NCBI GenBank assembly: GCA_003210285.1
Contig: QCVS01000011.1
Coordinates: 1-53,268 of the forward strand
Direction of reading: 5' to 3'
Origin: Prochlorococcus sp. AG-686-J21
GTDB taxonomy: Bacteria; Cyanobacteriota; Cyanobacteriia; PCC-6307; Cyanobiaceae
DNA: 53,268 nucleotides
A program made the translations under genes and the position numbers. The notes beneath the pieces were generated by a model. That model was given only the letters and a program-made list of their open reading frames with translations, ran no database searches and was not told the DNA's origin. How positions within the stretch are numbered: position 1 is the first letter of the stretch; each line of letters begins with the position of its first letter. Below, one piece after another: positions 9,144-19,050 of this stretch.

Positions 9144-10907
9144 GTGAATGGAATAAAATATAAATATTTTATTTTTAGCTCCTCAATATTTATTTTCTTT
9201 GTCATATTTTTTCCCATACTTAATTTAATTAGGATTACTTTAAACTTTGACCCACTTAAAATAAATACTTCAAAATCAATACCCCATTCTTATGAAATAT
9301 TTTCTTCTGACAATAAAATAATAAGAAAATTAAGTCGAAAATTTGATGTTCTTGATAATACAAATGCGATACCATTTTTTCTAAAGTATTCTTTTATTTC
9401 TGGTGAGGATAAAAGATTTTTTAACCATAATGGAATTGACTTAATAGGTTTATCAAGAGCCTTTATTAGTAATATTCAGAGTGGATACTTTAAAGAGGGT
9501 GGAAGCACTATTACTCAGCAAGTAGCAAGATTAATTTTCTTAAATAATGATTTAAGTTTTCAAAGAAAAATTAAAGAAATAATAATTTCCCTAGTATTAG
9601 ATTTTAAATTCAGTAAAAAACAAATTTTAAAATTATATTTAAATAATATTTACTTAGGAGCAGGAGCTTATGGCATTAATGAGGCCTCACAAGTTTATTT
9701 TGGAAAACTGATAACAGAATTATCATTATCTGAGGTTGCCTTATTAGCTGGATTAGCACCTGCTCCCTCAATTTATTCGCCTTATGAAAATATAGATTTA
9801 GCTATTAAAAAAAGAAATAAAATTTTAAAAGATATGTATATTGATGGCTACATATCTTTAGACGAGAGAAATGAAGCCCTTAAAGAAAAAGTTATCTTAA
9901 ATTATTCAATAAATAATAAAGATTCTAAAGATAATTTATTAGTAAATTTCATCCTCAAGGAAACAAATAAAAAAATTAAAAATCATAAAAAATATAAATT
10001 TTTAAGGATAAAATCCAGCATCAACAAGGATTGGCAGACAATAGGACAAAAAATTTCTAGGTCTATAGGGCCTAATAATATTGAAACAGCTTTGGTATCA
10101 ATAGAATCCAATAGTGGTTTAATTAGGACAATGATAACGAGTAAGAATCCAACAATAAACGAATTTAATAGAGTTACTTCAGCCATAAGGCCTTTAGGTT
10201 CAACTTTTAAAATTATTCCCTATACTGCAGCATTGAAAGAAGGTATGAAATTAAGTGATAAATACGAAGATTTACCTAAGTGCTGGAAAGATTATTGTCC
10301 CAAAAATTTTTCTGAAATTTATCGAGGTAAGATATCTTTAATAGATTCTTTTAAAACTTCCTCAAATATAGTTCCTCTAAAAATCGCTAGTAATATAGGC
10401 CTAAAAAGAATTATAAATCTAGCTAATTTATTTGGCCTAGGGTATACACAGCAGCTTGAAGAGTTTTTACCATTAGCAATCGGATCTTATGGAGATAGCC
10501 TCCTAAATATTACAAATGCCTATGCAGCCTTGAATAGCAATGGAAATTTATATAAGCCAAGCATTCTTGAAAAAATAGAATCAAATAATTATGAATTAAT
10601 TTGGGAAAATAAATTTATTCATGAAAAGATATTAGATTCCAAAGTAAACAAAAGCCTAAATAATCTACTTGAAAAATCAGTTTCGGAAGGGACTTCGATA
10701 GCCGCCGCAATTAAAGGAGAAAGAGTATATGGCAAGACAGGAACTTCAGACGGGAACAAGGATCTTTGGTTTATTGGTTCAATTAATAATCTCACTACTG
10801 GAGTTTGGATAGGTTTTGATGAAAACAAAGAATCTAATTTATCTAGTGGTAATGCAGCTTATTTTTGGAAAAAATTTATAAGTAGTATATATGATTTGAA
10901 GATTTAA
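9144..10907 (+). CDS. Bifunctional penicillin-binding protein (class A)
   Basis: Peptidoglycan glycosyltransferase plus transpeptidase. A single N-terminal membrane anchor (about 8-30) precedes the GT51 domain, with catalytic Glu88 in GEDKRFF and the motif GGSTITQQVARL (119-130). The transpeptidase domain has the SxxK nucleophile Ser353-Lys356, SxN at 406-408 and KTG at 530-532. At 587 aa it is shorter than typical PBP1A and close to PBP1C-like enzymes, with no C-terminal extension. The start is GTG at 9144. Convergent with rsmB. Confidence 0.93.
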   Translation: MNGIKYKYFIFSSSIFIFFVIFFPILNLIRITLNFDPLKINTSKSIPHSYEIFSSDNKIIRKLSRKFDVLDNTNAIPFFLKYSFISGEDKRFFNHNGIDLIGLSRAFISNIQSGYFKEGGSTITQQVARLIFLNNDLSFQRKIKEIIISLVLDFKFSKKQILKLYLNNIYLGAGAYGINEASQVYFGKLITELSLSEVALLAGLAPAPSIYSPYENIDLAIKKRNKILKDMYIDGYISLDERNEALKEKVILNYSINNKDSKDNLLVNFILKETNKKIKNHKKYKFLRIKSSINKDWQTIGQKISRSIGPNNIETALVSIESNSGLIRTMITSKNPTINEFNRVTSAIRPLGSTFKIIPYTAALKEGMKLSDKYEDLPKCWKDYCPKNFSEIYRGKISLIDSFKTSSNIVPLKIASNIGLKRIINLANLFGLGYTQQLEEFLPLAIGSYGDSLLNITNAYAALNSNGNLYKPSILEKIESNNYELIWENKFIHEKILDSKVNKSLNNLLEKSVSEGTSIAAAIKGERVYGKTGTSDGNKDLWFIGSINNLTTGVWIGFDENKESNLSSGNAAYFWKKFISSIYDLKI

Positions 10908-10923
10908 TAATAAGATACTTTAT

Positions 10924-12237
10924 TTATTTATAAGAAATTTTTGCTGCATAAAATCCATCCCCTGGTTCATCAAATTTCGGTAAGATTTGTTTTTCACTTT
11001 CTAATTTTATTTCCTTATTTTTTGACAAAAATCTTTTAATTAGAAAATTATTTTCTTCAGGACATATTGTACAAGTTGAATAAACTAAAGTTCCATTTCT
11101 TTTTAAAAGAGGCAAAATACTTTCTAATAATCTTTCCTGTAAAAGAATTAATTGATTTATTTTATCCTTACTTAAAGACCATCTTGAATCAGGATTTCTT
11201 GCTAAGGTTCCAATACCTGAACATGGTGCATCAATTAAGATTTTATCAAAATAAGAGATTAGATTTGGATTAATATCAAATAAACTAGTAGCATCAGCTT
11301 TCAAAGTTTTAACACTTTTTATATTTAATCTTTCTAAATTTGATTGAAGTATTTTCAATCTTTTTTCTGATCTATCAACAGCTAGTATTTCAGCCTCGTC
11401 ATTAGCTAACTGAGCTAAATGAGTTGTTTTACTTCCAGGGGCAGAGCAAGCATCTAGAATTTTTTCCCCTTTCATTGGATTTAAAAGAGGAGAGACCCAT
11501 TGAGAAGATCTATCTTGAACTACCCAAAGGCCATCGGTGTAACCTGGGAGTTTTTTAATAGACCTAGGATTAGAATTTAAAGCGATCCCATTTTTTAATT
11601 GACTGATTGCCGTAGCATTAATATTACATTCGGAAAGTTCATTCAAAAATTTATTTAAATCAGTTTTAAGAGAATTGATTCGTAAATCAATTGAAGGTTT
11701 TTTATTAAATGCCTTAGCGATATTTTTAGCTTCTTTTATTCCTACCCAATTAACAATTTCTTTTACAAGCCATATTGGTAATGACTCAAGAGAAGACAAT
11801 CTCTCTATTTCATCTGAGGATATTTTTGGGAGATTTTCTTTTTCTATATGCCTAACGGTATTTCGTAATATAGCGTTTACAGTTCCAGCCAAACCTTTTA
11901 AATCAGTTTTCTTGGCAACTTCTACAGTTGAAGAAATAGCGGCAGAAAAAGGTATTTTATCCATTTTTAATAATTGATATAAACCTATATGTAAAAGCCA
12001 TCTTAGTTTTGGTGGTTGCTTTGCATGAGAAAGTTTTGATATATGATCTATCCAAAGGTCAAGAAATTTTCTATACCTAATACATCCAAAAGATAATTCG
12101 GTTATGAATGCTATATCTAATGAATTGAACTCATAATTTTTTAGTACCTTTTCTAGAGCATGATCTGAATAAATGCCAGAACTTACTTTTAATAGAATTT
12201 CCCAAGATGCTTTTCTCTGAAGATAACCTTTTATCAA
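10924..12237 (-). CDS. rsmB: 16S rRNA (cytosine967-C5)-methyltransferase
   Basis: Sun/Fmu family RNA m5C methyltransferase. An N-terminal NusB-like helical domain (about 1-135) precedes the Rossmann methyltransferase. The SAM loop is DACSAPGSKT (262-271). The two conserved cysteines are Cys339 (DAPCSG) and the nucleophile Cys389 (YSTCT). The length of 437 aa is normal. Target position C967 follows from the family. The ATG at 12237 is the natural start. It overlaps no neighbour and is convergent with the PBP gene. Confidence 0.93.
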   Translation of the reverse strand: MIKGYLQRKASWEILLKVSSGIYSDHALEKVLKNYEFNSLDIAFITELSFGCIRYRKFLDLWIDHISKLSHAKQPPKLRWLLHIGLYQLLKMDKIPFSAAISSTVEVAKKTDLKGLAGTVNAILRNTVRHIEKENLPKISSDEIERLSSLESLPIWLVKEIVNWVGIKEAKNIAKAFNKKPSIDLRINSLKTDLNKFLNELSECNINATAISQLKNGIALNSNPRSIKKLPGYTDGLWVVQDRSSQWVSPLLNPMKGEKILDACSAPGSKTTHLAQLANDEAEILAVDRSEKRLKILQSNLERLNIKSVKTLKADATSLFDINPNLISYFDKILIDAPCSGIGTLARNPDSRWSLSKDKINQLILLQERLLESILPLLKRNGTLVYSTCTICPEENNFLIKRFLSKNKEIKLESEKQILPKFDEPGDGFYAAKISYK

Positions 12238-12295
12238 TGTATAAAATTTATTTAGTTATATATGCTAAATATACTATTAATTATGAGTGTTTTTC

Positions 12296-12433
12296 TTAGC
12301 TATTAATTGAAGTATTAAACCAAATAAATCCAAGAACACTAACCAAGGTTAAATTGAATCCCAAAAATATATAGATATTAAGAGAATGAACTTTTTCTCT
12401 TGAAAATATTTTATTTTTTTTATTTTTTTTCAT
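12296..12433 (-). CDS. Small single-pass membrane protein, 45 aa
   Basis: Starting at the ATG at 12433, the frame encodes a very basic N-terminus (MKKNKKNKIFSREK) followed by one hydrophobic segment (about residues 18-39, NIYIFLGFNLTLVSVLGFIW) and a short polar tail. The positive-inside rule would place the N-terminus in the cytoplasm. The size and layout resemble small subunits of thylakoid complexes, but I do not recognise the family. It lies 58 bp upstream of rsmB on the same strand. Confidence rests on the clean membrane-protein pattern only. Confidence 0.55.
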   Translation of the reverse strand: MKKNKKNKIFSREKVHSLNIYIFLGFNLTLVSVLGFIWFNTSINS

Positions 12434-12737
12434 TTATAAGGATGAGATAAAATTTAAAGCCTTTAAACTCGAGACAATATTTACAGTTACTAAATCATTA
12501 ATTGTTGTAGCCTTGAAAGAAGTTAAATCTTTAAGAGGACTGCATTTTATATATAAATTTATAATCCAATCTAACTTCTTAAAAAGTAAAGAAAGGAGTA
12601 GAAATAGCACCTGAATAAATTTTTAAAATTAATTAATAACCTATTATTCTATTAATCTAACACTTGTTTTTAATATTTCTTAATATCATAAGATTCTCTT
12701 AAGTTTTAAAAATTGGTTGTAAATTAAGTTTTATATT
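12434..12737. other. Intergenic stretch without a convincing gene
   Basis: About 300 bp of AT-rich DNA between the small membrane protein gene and the end of the photolyase-related gene. A 33-codon frame on the plus strand starting with TTG near 12513 is the longest reading frame I found, and it has no clear ribosome site. No strong hairpin with a T-run and no tRNA are visible. It probably holds the promoter of the small membrane protein gene. Confidence 0.5.
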
Positions 12738-14228
12738 TTAATAAAGATTACTAATAAATCCCTCTGCTATTCTTAAATGACCATATAACTTTTCGTCACT
12801 CATTTTATCTAAATTTCTCGTTAGCATTGCAAGTCTATATTGTTTTCTAAAATAAGTTTCATTATCTTTTATAAATTTCCAAAATAAACCATCCCAGATT
12901 GAACACCAAGGACCACTTTTATAATCAGACATTTTTTTCACATAATTTGAGCTAGAAATATAAGGTTTTGTTGAAAAGATCCCTCCATCGCTAAACTGAC
13001 TCATTCCATAAACATTAGGGACCATTACCCAATCGTAAGAATCTATAAACATTTCCATAAACCATTTGTAAACATGATCAGGATGTATCCGACATAAAAG
13101 CATAAAGTTACCTATTATCATAAGTCTCTCAATATGATGGCAATAACCGTATTTAATAATATTGTTTATGACGATATCTACTGGTTCGATTCCTGTGGTT
13201 CCCTTATAGAAACACTCAGGCATAGGCTTATTATCAAAATTCCAATAATTAGTAGTACGCATTTTGGTCCCATATTTTTCATAAACTAAGCAAATAAATT
13301 CTCTCCATCCAACTATTTGACGAATAAAACCTTCTAAAGAGTTAATAGGAACTTTATTTTTTTCACCATAAGTTAATGCCTTATTTATAACTTCTTTGGC
13401 AGTCAATAAACCGCTATTTAAGAGAGGGGAAAGTAAACTATGCCATAAAAAAACTTTATCCTTACTAATTGCATCTTCATAATCGCCAAATAAAGAAAAT
13501 CTATTTTCGAAAAAATCATTAAGCCAACTATCCGTTTCTTCGAAAGAAGTTGGATAAATAAAATAATTACTTTCACCTATAAACTCTATCTGTAAATTAG
13601 AAATTATCTTTTCAGCCTGAATTACAAACTGATTCTTTGGTAATTTTGGGATTTCAGGAATATTTATGTTCTTGGGTAATTTTTTTCTATTTAATTCATC
13701 AAAACTCCATTTACCTCCTTGAGGTGTGCCATCAGGATTCAATAATATATTTTGACTTCTTCTTTGATTCTCATAAAATCTACCCATCAAGGGTTTTTTG
13801 GGATTAGATTTAAAAGACTCTCGTAAGTCTTCATTAGTAATAAACATTGGGGATTGTAAAACTTTTAATTTAAGATTATTGGCTTCAACAAATCTATTTA
13901 TCCTCTTCATAATTAAGAAATCATGAGGATTTATAATGTTTATTTTTTGATATTTTCCTTGCAAATATTTTGATAAATAATCAACAGTGGAAAGATTATT
14001 TTTATTCTCAATATAAAGAATTTTGCGACCTAAATTTTCCAGATATTTTTTATATGCAAGCATTGAGGCTTTATGGAAAATTAATTTGTTTTTATGATTA
14101 ATTAACTTTTGAAATTTATCATTACCAAAAAATAATGAATCTTCTATCATCAAAATTTCACAACTTAATTTCAAGAGTGGACTTTCTCTAAAAAGTTGAT
14201 TTGGAAATATGATTGATATCTGATTCAT
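12738..14228 (-). CDS. Cryptochrome/photolyase-related flavoprotein (DPRP family)
   Basis: Belongs to the deoxyribodipyrimidine photolyase-related family, whose studied bacterial members are (6-4) photolyases binding FAD, a lumazine-type antenna and a [4Fe-4S] cluster. Family signatures are present: [14 protein letters not shown] (298-311), [15 protein letters not shown] (361-375) and [10 protein letters not shown] (407-416). Of the four cluster cysteines known in the family, three appear absent: TGIEPVD (345-351) has none, the SDYCxxC position reads SDYKSGP (434-440), and only Cys442 remains. It is therefore likely a cluster-less variant. 496 aa; the ATG at 14228 overlaps the stop of the DUF2256 gene, as the last gene of a four-gene cassette. 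Confidence 0.85.
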   Translation of the reverse strand: MNQISIIFPNQLFRESPLLKLSCEILMIEDSLFFGNDKFQKLINHKNKLIFHKASMLAYKKYLENLGRKILYIENKNNLSTVDYLSKYLQGKYQKINIINPHDFLIMKRINRFVEANNLKLKVLQSPMFITNEDLRESFKSNPKKPLMGRFYENQRRSQNILLNPDGTPQGGKWSFDELNRKKLPKNINIPEIPKLPKNQFVIQAEKIISNLQIEFIGESNYFIYPTSFEETDSWLNDFFENRFSLFGDYEDAISKDKVFLWHSLLSPLLNSGLLTAKEVINKALTYGEKNKVPINSLEGFIRQIVGWREFICLVYEKYGTKMRTTNYWNFDNKPMPECFYKGTTGIEPVDIVINNIIKYGYCHHIERLMIIGNFMLLCRIHPDHVYKWFMEMFIDSYDWVMVPNVYGMSQFSDGGIFSTKPYISSSNYVKKMSDYKSGPWCSIWDGLFWKFIKDNETYFRKQYRLAMLTRNLDKMSDEKLYGHLRIAEGFISNLY

Positions 14229-14356
14229 ACTAATGACTTCCTATTTCTGCATCTATTAGAACAGTATTTAACTTCCGTCCAACAATCTTTCCATTTTTTG
14301 CGCCAATTAAATGGTCTATTGCAAACAGGACATATTTTGCTTGGTAAGATTTTCAA
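14225..14356 (-). CDS. DUF2256 zinc-binding micro-protein, 43 aa
   Basis: Below usual gene-calling size but convincing. From TTG at 14356 the frame encodes [20 protein letters not shown] followed by [13 protein letters not shown], the typical DUF2256 (COG4338-like) pattern of CPxC, RPFxWRKKW and YCSxRCR. The four cysteines of the two CxxC-like pairs probably bind zinc. Its TGA overlaps the ATG of the photolyase-related gene, and its start lies 3 bp after the upstream TIGR03643 stop, so the genes are translationally coupled. DUF2256 genes often sit next to photolyase/cryptochrome genes, which supports a shared but unknown role. Confidence 0.85.
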   Translation of the reverse strand: MKILPSKICPVCNRPFNWRKKWKDCWTEVKYCSNRCRNRKSLV

Positions 14357-14359
14357 AAT

Positions 14360-14596
14360 TTATAATTTTCTTTTATGAGTAGATTTAAATCTAGACGAAT
14401 CCTTAAGTTCCATATGTTTTGTTTTTCTTCCAGAAACTCTTTTTCTCCAAACTTTAAATGATTTTGGCTTAAGATTATTTCTCATTATTTTAATAGCATC
14501 TTCTTCTTTCAAACCAAATTGATACTCAATCGCTTCGAAAGGAGTTCTATCTTCCCAACACATCTCGATTAATCTATCTATATCAATATTTTCCAT
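14360..14596 (-). CDS. TIGR03643 family small protein
   Basis: A 78-aa basic protein. The first half looks like a helix-turn-helix (IDRLIEMCWEDRTPFEAIEY, then FGLKEEDAIKIMRNNL), followed by the family hallmark KPKSFKVWRKRVSGRKTKH. This family of uncharacterised proteins is common in marine bacteria and is often found with cryptochrome/photolyase genes. It lies 3 bp from both neighbours, in the middle of the photolyase cassette. DNA binding is possible but is only inferred from the shape. Confidence 0.8.
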   Translation of the reverse strand: MENIDIDRLIEMCWEDRTPFEAIEYQFGLKEEDAIKIMRNNLKPKSFKVWRKRVSGRKTKHMELKDSSRFKSTHKRKL

Positions 14597-14599
14597 AAT

Positions 14600-14992
14600 T
14601 TATTGCTTACATTCAGAGGTACAGAGTTTTTCAATATTTGATCTACCAGTAATTTTAAGTCTATATTTTGCCCAATATTTGTAAAATAACCTCAAAACTG
14701 GTGCTATAAATTCAATTTTTAAAGGATAGTAAACCCAACCTAGACCTATCAATTCATATGAATATGCTAATACGTCTAACCCTTTAATAATATTTCCATT
14801 TTCTAAAATCCCATGAAGATTAGACATTGCTTCTGCATATGAAATGTCCTTAAAGAGAAGAGGATTATAGTTAACATTATTGATGTCAACAAAATCAATT
14901 TTATTTAGCTTGTCTTTACTTTTTAAGAATTTCGTTTCCCTAAGACATAATGGACAGCCACCATCGAATAGAAAAATTAATTTATTTTGCAT
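14600..14992 (-). CDS. DUF393 (DCC family) thiol-disulfide protein
   Basis: A 130-aa protein of the DCC/DUF393 family, named for a thioredoxin-like motif near the N-terminus: here FDGGCPLCLRETKF with Cys13 and Cys16. The later block SYELIGLGWVYYPLKIEFIAP is also typical. Redox activity is assumed for the family but the substrate is unknown. It is the first gene of the four-gene cassette with TIGR03643, DUF2256 and the photolyase-related protein. The ATG at 14992 is clear. Confidence 0.85.
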   Translation of the reverse strand: MQNKLIFLFDGGCPLCLRETKFLKSKDKLNKIDFVDINNVNYNPLLFKDISYAEAMSNLHGILENGNIIKGLDVLAYSYELIGLGWVYYPLKIEFIAPVLRLFYKYWAKYRLKITGRSNIEKLCTSECKQ

Positions 14993-15169
14993 CTTATCTT
15001 TTACTTAAATATAAAATTTAAATAACTTTTTTGTGGACAATTAAAAATTAAAAGCTTTCTAAAGAATTTTTTATGAAAACTACTTTATAGATTTTCAAAA
15101 GAAGCTTTATAAAGCCTTAATAATTTCATTCTCTAATTCAATCAAAATTCTCTTACCATGATTGTTAAT

Positions 15170-15199
15170 AACCATTGATCAAGGGATACATCAATGGTT
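15170..15199. terminator. Hairpin downstream of the 67-aa gene
   Basis: A perfect 10-bp inverted repeat, AACCATTGAT (15170-15179) and ATCAATGGTT (15190-15199), separated by 10 bases, lies 7 bp beyond the stop codon of the minus-strand gene at 15207. No long T-run follows on the minus strand, so this may be an mRNA 3'-end stabiliser or a weak terminator. Confidence 0.45.
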
Positions 15200-15206
15200 T
15201 AAATTT

Positions 15207-15410
15207 TTAATCGTCCAAGAGATGTACTCCTTCTCCTATATCTGGCGCAAATTTACAATATTTTTCAAACACAATTCCAACTCCTCTCATCCTTTCTCCA
15301 AGTTCATCGTTAAATTGTACCCACTCTTTTGAATCATGTTCAGGTAACGTCCAGCCCTGAGCTTCCACCATACTGGTTATAACTGTGTAATCCCATTCAA
15401 TGTAGGCCAT
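15207..15410 (-). CDS. Conserved-looking hypothetical protein, 67 aa
   Basis: Acidic soluble protein beginning MAYIEWDYTVITSMVEAQGW and ending DIGEGVHLLDD. It is rich in Trp, Glu and Asp, with no cysteine pair, membrane segment or known motif. The start ATG at 15410 is clear and the gene has its own spacers on both sides, with a hairpin 3'. I do not recognise a family, though the codon usage matches the neighbours. Confidence 0.6.
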   Translation of the reverse strand: MAYIEWDYTVITSMVEAQGWTLPEHDSKEWVQFNDELGERMRGVGIVFEKYCKFAPDIGEGVHLLDD

Positions 15411-15577
15411 CTAATCTTATCTTAATTACTTAAATATTATAAACGAAATAACGTATTTAATATTCCCTTGATCGAATTTGAATTAATATAAAAGTAATCA
15501 CTTAAAACTAAAAATTTATTTTTTAAATTATATTTTTTTGAACGAATATAATCTAATTAACTTTAAACATTTTTAAA

Positions 15578-16249
15578 ATGTCGATTTTGCCACGAAGATT
15601 TGAGCGAATAAAAAATGTTTTAAATTGCCGAATGAAAAACTTATCGGTTTTAGTAGAGGCAGTAAATAAGCCACACAATTTATCTGCGATATTAAGAACA
15701 TGTGATGCGGCAGGAGTTTTTGAAGCGAATTTTATTTGTGAAAAAGATAAAGTTAAAACTTTTAACAGTACAGCTCAAGGGAGTCAAAAATGGGTCAAAT
15801 TAAATAATCATGAAACAATAATTTCTGCAGTATCTGAACTTAAAAAAAAAGGTTTTAAATTATATGGAACAACACTAAATGAGAGATCGACCGATTACAG
15901 AAATTTTGACTATTCAGAGAATACTTGTTTTGTTTTAGGAGCAGAAAAATGGGGATTAAGTGATCAACTAATTTCAAAAGTTGATGAATCAATCTTCATT
16001 CCAATGTCAGGAATGGTCCAATCTTTGAATGTTTCAGTAGCAGCTTCCATATTACTTTTTGAAGCTATTAGACAAAGAGAAAGTAAAGATTTACTTCCTC
16101 TTAATGGAGAAGGTTTAAGTGCCGAAGAGTACGAAAAGACATTATTTGAATGGAGTTATCCTGAGTTAGGTTCTATATATAGAAAGTCTGGAAATAAATA
16201 TCCAATGCTAAATCAGTATGGAGAAATTATTGAAGTTGTTAAAAACTAA
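15578..16249 (+). CDS. trmH: tRNA (guanosine-2'-O-)-methyltransferase
   Basis: SPOUT-class methyltransferase that 2'-O-methylates G18 of tRNAs. The 223-aa product has the three SpoU motifs: KPHNLSAILRTCDAAGVF near the N-terminus, VLGAEKWGLS (residues 127-136) and IPMSGMVQSLNVSVAASILL (145-164), which form the knot and SAM pocket. The C-terminal extension after about 175 is typical of TrmH proper. The start is ATG at 15578. Convergent with the ABC permease gene, 19 bp between stops. Confidence 0.88.
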   Translation: MSILPRRFERIKNVLNCRMKNLSVLVEAVNKPHNLSAILRTCDAAGVFEANFICEKDKVKTFNSTAQGSQKWVKLNNHETIISAVSELKKKGFKLYGTTLNERSTDYRNFDYSENTCFVLGAEKWGLSDQLISKVDESIFIPMSGMVQSLNVSVAASILLFEAIRQRESKDLLPLNGEGLSAEEYEKTLFEWSYPELGSIYRKSGNKYPMLNQYGEIIEVVKN

Positions 16250-16268
16250 AAAATATTAAAATTAACTT

Positions 16269-17102
16269 TTAGTTCTCAAAAATATTTTCTAATTCTTCTC
16301 CTATAAAAGAAAGACCTAAGACTAAAAAAAACATTGCTAATCCAGGGAATAAAGCAGTCCACCAAATTCCAGTAGGTATAGCCGCTAGCGCAAGATTAAG
16401 ATCACTTCCCCATTCTGGAACATTTGCAGGAACTCCTAACCCTAAAAAGCCTAAACTTCCTAATACCAAAACAGCATCCGCAGCATTTAAGGTAAGTAGA
16501 ATAGGCAAAGGAGTTATTACATTTGGAAGTATATATTTAAAAATTATAGTTTTAACATCAGCTCCCGAAACTTTTGCAGCTTCAACATATGTCTCTGATT
16601 TTATTAACATTGTTTGATTTCTGATCAATCTAAAATATTGGGGAGAATAAACTATGCACAAGGCTATAGAGGCATTAATAATTCCTTTACCAAGAACAAA
16701 AGCTACTACAACTGAGAGTAAAATAACAGGAATTGAAAAAATAGTATCCATTACAAGTGATAAGCCTTTATCAAGGATCCCTCCAAAATATCCACTCAAC
16801 AAGCCTAATGGAAGGCCTAAGATTAAAGCAAAGAAAATTGCAAGAAATACGACTTCAATAGCTATCGATGATCCTTGTAAAGTTCTTAAACAAACATCCC
16901 TTCCTAATCTATCCGTACCACATAAATGTTTTAAGGAAGGTGGAGCAAAAATATCATTACTAAATGATGATAAAGAATAACCAAAAAAGTTATTCGCCTC
17001 TAATACTTTCATAATCAATACTATTAAAAGATATAAAAGTACAATTAAAAATCCAATCCTTCTAATGTTCTGAGCAACTTGATTTGATGAGTTTGAATTC
17101 AC
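16269..17102 (-). CDS. Peptide/nickel-type ABC transporter permease (DppC-like)
   Basis: Inner-membrane permease of the OppC/DppC/NikC group, 277 aa, with five to six membrane helices. An N-terminal helix (about 15-32) is followed by the family block PPSLKHLCGTDRLGRDV. The cytoplasmic EAA loop for ATPase contact is EAAKVSGADVKTIIFKYILP near residue 175. The start is GTG at 17102. No DppB-type permease, ATPase or binding protein adjoins it, so its partners are elsewhere. Substrate unknown. Confidence 0.85.
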   Translation of the reverse strand: MNSNSSNQVAQNIRRIGFLIVLLYLLIVLIMKVLEANNFFGYSLSSFSNDIFAPPSLKHLCGTDRLGRDVCLRTLQGSSIAIEVVFLAIFFALILGLPLGLLSGYFGGILDKGLSLVMDTIFSIPVILLSVVVAFVLGKGIINASIALCIVYSPQYFRLIRNQTMLIKSETYVEAAKVSGADVKTIIFKYILPNVITPLPILLTLNAADAVLVLGSLGFLGLGVPANVPEWGSDLNLALAAIPTGIWWTALFPGLAMFFLVLGLSFIGEELENIFEN

Positions 17103-17184
17103 AAATTTATGATTATTTCAATCTACTAAAATATACCTGTTGTTTTAAAGATAAAGTAGCTTTTAGTTTTTAATTTGAAATTAA

Positions 17185-18993
17185 TTACTGATTTAATTTC
17201 AGAACTGCCATAAAAGCTTCTTGAGGTACGTCAACTTTACCCATAGCCTTCATCCTCTTTTTACCTTTAGCTTGCTTCTTCAAAAGTTTCTTTTTTCTAG
17301 AAATATCTCCCCCATAGCACTTGGAAAGGACATCTTTTCTTAATGCACTAATACTTTCGCTTGCAATAATACGGCTACCTATTGAAGCCTGAATTGGTAT
17401 TTTAAATTGTTGCTTTGGTATTAGCTCCTTTAATTTTTCTACTAAACCCCTCCCAATCCCATAGGCCTTATCTTTATGAACAATTGAAGTTAAAGGATCA
17501 GCTCTTTCAGAATTTATAAGAACATCTAACCTAACGAGATCATTTTTTCTATATCCAATCAAATGGTATTCCATTGATGCATATCCTTGAGTTCTACTTT
17601 TCATTTGATCAAAAAAGTCAGTAACGACCTCTGCTAATGGTATTTCGTAAATCAAGGTCACTCTATCTGTTGTGATATATTTCATATCAATAAAAACGCC
17701 TCGTCTTTCTTGGCATAAACCCATTAGTGTCCCGTTAAATTCATTCGGAGAATAAATTTCCATTTTTACATATGGCTCTTCTATTGATTCTCTTGATTGA
17801 GGATCTGGGATTGTCGAAGGATTATCAATAAATATCTGTTCCTGATCGTTTAGATTAACTTTATATATCACTGAAGGCGCCGTTACAATCAAATCCAAAT
17901 CATATTCCCTCTCCAATCTTTCCTGAACAATTTCCATATGAAGAAGTCCTAAAAAACCACATCTAAAGCCAAATCCCATAGCACTACTTGTCTCGGGTTC
18001 GTACTTAAGCGCTGCATCAGATAATTGTAGTTTTTCTAAAGACTCTCTTAGATCTGGATATTGATCTGCATCAGTTGGAAACAATCCACAAAACACCATA
18101 GGATTGGCTGTTTTATATCCTGGAAGAGGATCTTTAGCAGGGGAATTAAATAATGTAATTGTATCTCCAACTCTTGCATCAGCGACTGACTTTATAGATG
18201 CAGCCAGATAACCAACTTCTCCTGCATGAAGTTCATTTACTTGCTTCTCCTCAGGAGCCATTATTCCAATTTCATCTAACTCATAGTTTTTCTTGCTTGC
18301 CATGAGTAAGATCTTGTCCTTTTTATTGATTGACCCAGATATTACTCTGAAGTAAACAATTACACCTCTATAGGGATCATAATAAGAGTCAAAAATGAGA
18401 GCCCTAGTAAGAGATTTGACTTCATCTTGGGGATGAGGAATTCTATTGACAACTGCTTCTAATATATCCTCTATACCTTCTCCAGTTTTAGCAGAACAAT
18501 TTATAGCATTTGATGTGTCTAATCCAATTATCTCTTCAATTTCTTTCTTTATTTTTTCAGCATCTGCCCCAGGCAAATCAACCTTATTTAAAACAGGAAT
18601 TATTTCTAAATTATTTTCAAGAGCAAGGTAAACATTGGCTAAAGTTTGCGCTTCTACGCCTTGACTTGCATCAACAACTAATAAAGCACCTTCACAAGCC
18701 TGCAAAGATCTACTTACTTCATAAGAAAAGTCAACATGTCCTGGAGTGTCAATTAAATTTAAAATATATTCTTGAGAATCTTCTGCTTGATATTTCATTC
18801 TCGCAGCCTGTAATTTGATTGTTATGCCCCTTTCTCTTTCAAGATCCATACTATCCAAAAACTGATCTTGCATATCTCTTTGCTTCACAGTACCAGTATC
18901 TTGAAGTAACCTATCTGCGAGTGTAGATTTACCATGATCAATATGAGCTATGATACAAAAATTTCTTATTTTTGAAACAGATATATCAGTCAT
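17185..18993 (-). CDS. lepA: Elongation factor 4 (LepA)
   Basis: Ribosome-bound GTPase that can back-translocate stalled ribosomes and assists 30S maturation. The P-loop is AHIDHGKST (16-24), G3 is DTPGHVDFS and G4 is NKVD. The effector region and domains II, III and V follow, and the LepA-specific C-terminal domain is present with [20 protein letters not shown] at the end. The 602-aa length is exactly typical. ATG start at 18993. Confidence 0.97.
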   Translation of the reverse strand: MTDISVSKIRNFCIIAHIDHGKSTLADRLLQDTGTVKQRDMQDQFLDSMDLERERGITIKLQAARMKYQAEDSQEYILNLIDTPGHVDFSYEVSRSLQACEGALLVVDASQGVEAQTLANVYLALENNLEIIPVLNKVDLPGADAEKIKKEIEEIIGLDTSNAINCSAKTGEGIEDILEAVVNRIPHPQDEVKSLTRALIFDSYYDPYRGVIVYFRVISGSINKKDKILLMASKKNYELDEIGIMAPEEKQVNELHAGEVGYLAASIKSVADARVGDTITLFNSPAKDPLPGYKTANPMVFCGLFPTDADQYPDLRESLEKLQLSDAALKYEPETSSAMGFGFRCGFLGLLHMEIVQERLEREYDLDLIVTAPSVIYKVNLNDQEQIFIDNPSTIPDPQSRESIEEPYVKMEIYSPNEFNGTLMGLCQERRGVFIDMKYITTDRVTLIYEIPLAEVVTDFFDQMKSRTQGYASMEYHLIGYRKNDLVRLDVLINSERADPLTSIVHKDKAYGIGRGLVEKLKELIPKQQFKIPIQASIGSRIIASESISALRKDVLSKCYGGDISRKKKLLKKQAKGKKRMKAMGKVDVPQEAFMAVLKLNQ

Positions 18994-19050
18994 ATAAATT
19001 AGAGAACAGTTCCTATATTTTCTTCATTAATTAATAATAGCTAATAAAGA

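Noticed and set aside
12513-12614. A 33-codon frame starting with TTG in the gap before the photolyase-related gene.
   Set aside because: No ATG, no ribosome site and unremarkable composition; chance length in AT-rich DNA.
15093-15130. The palindrome GCTTTATAAAGC upstream of the DUF393 cassette.
   Set aside because: An isolated AT-rich palindrome without T-run, repeat copies or fitting promoter elements.
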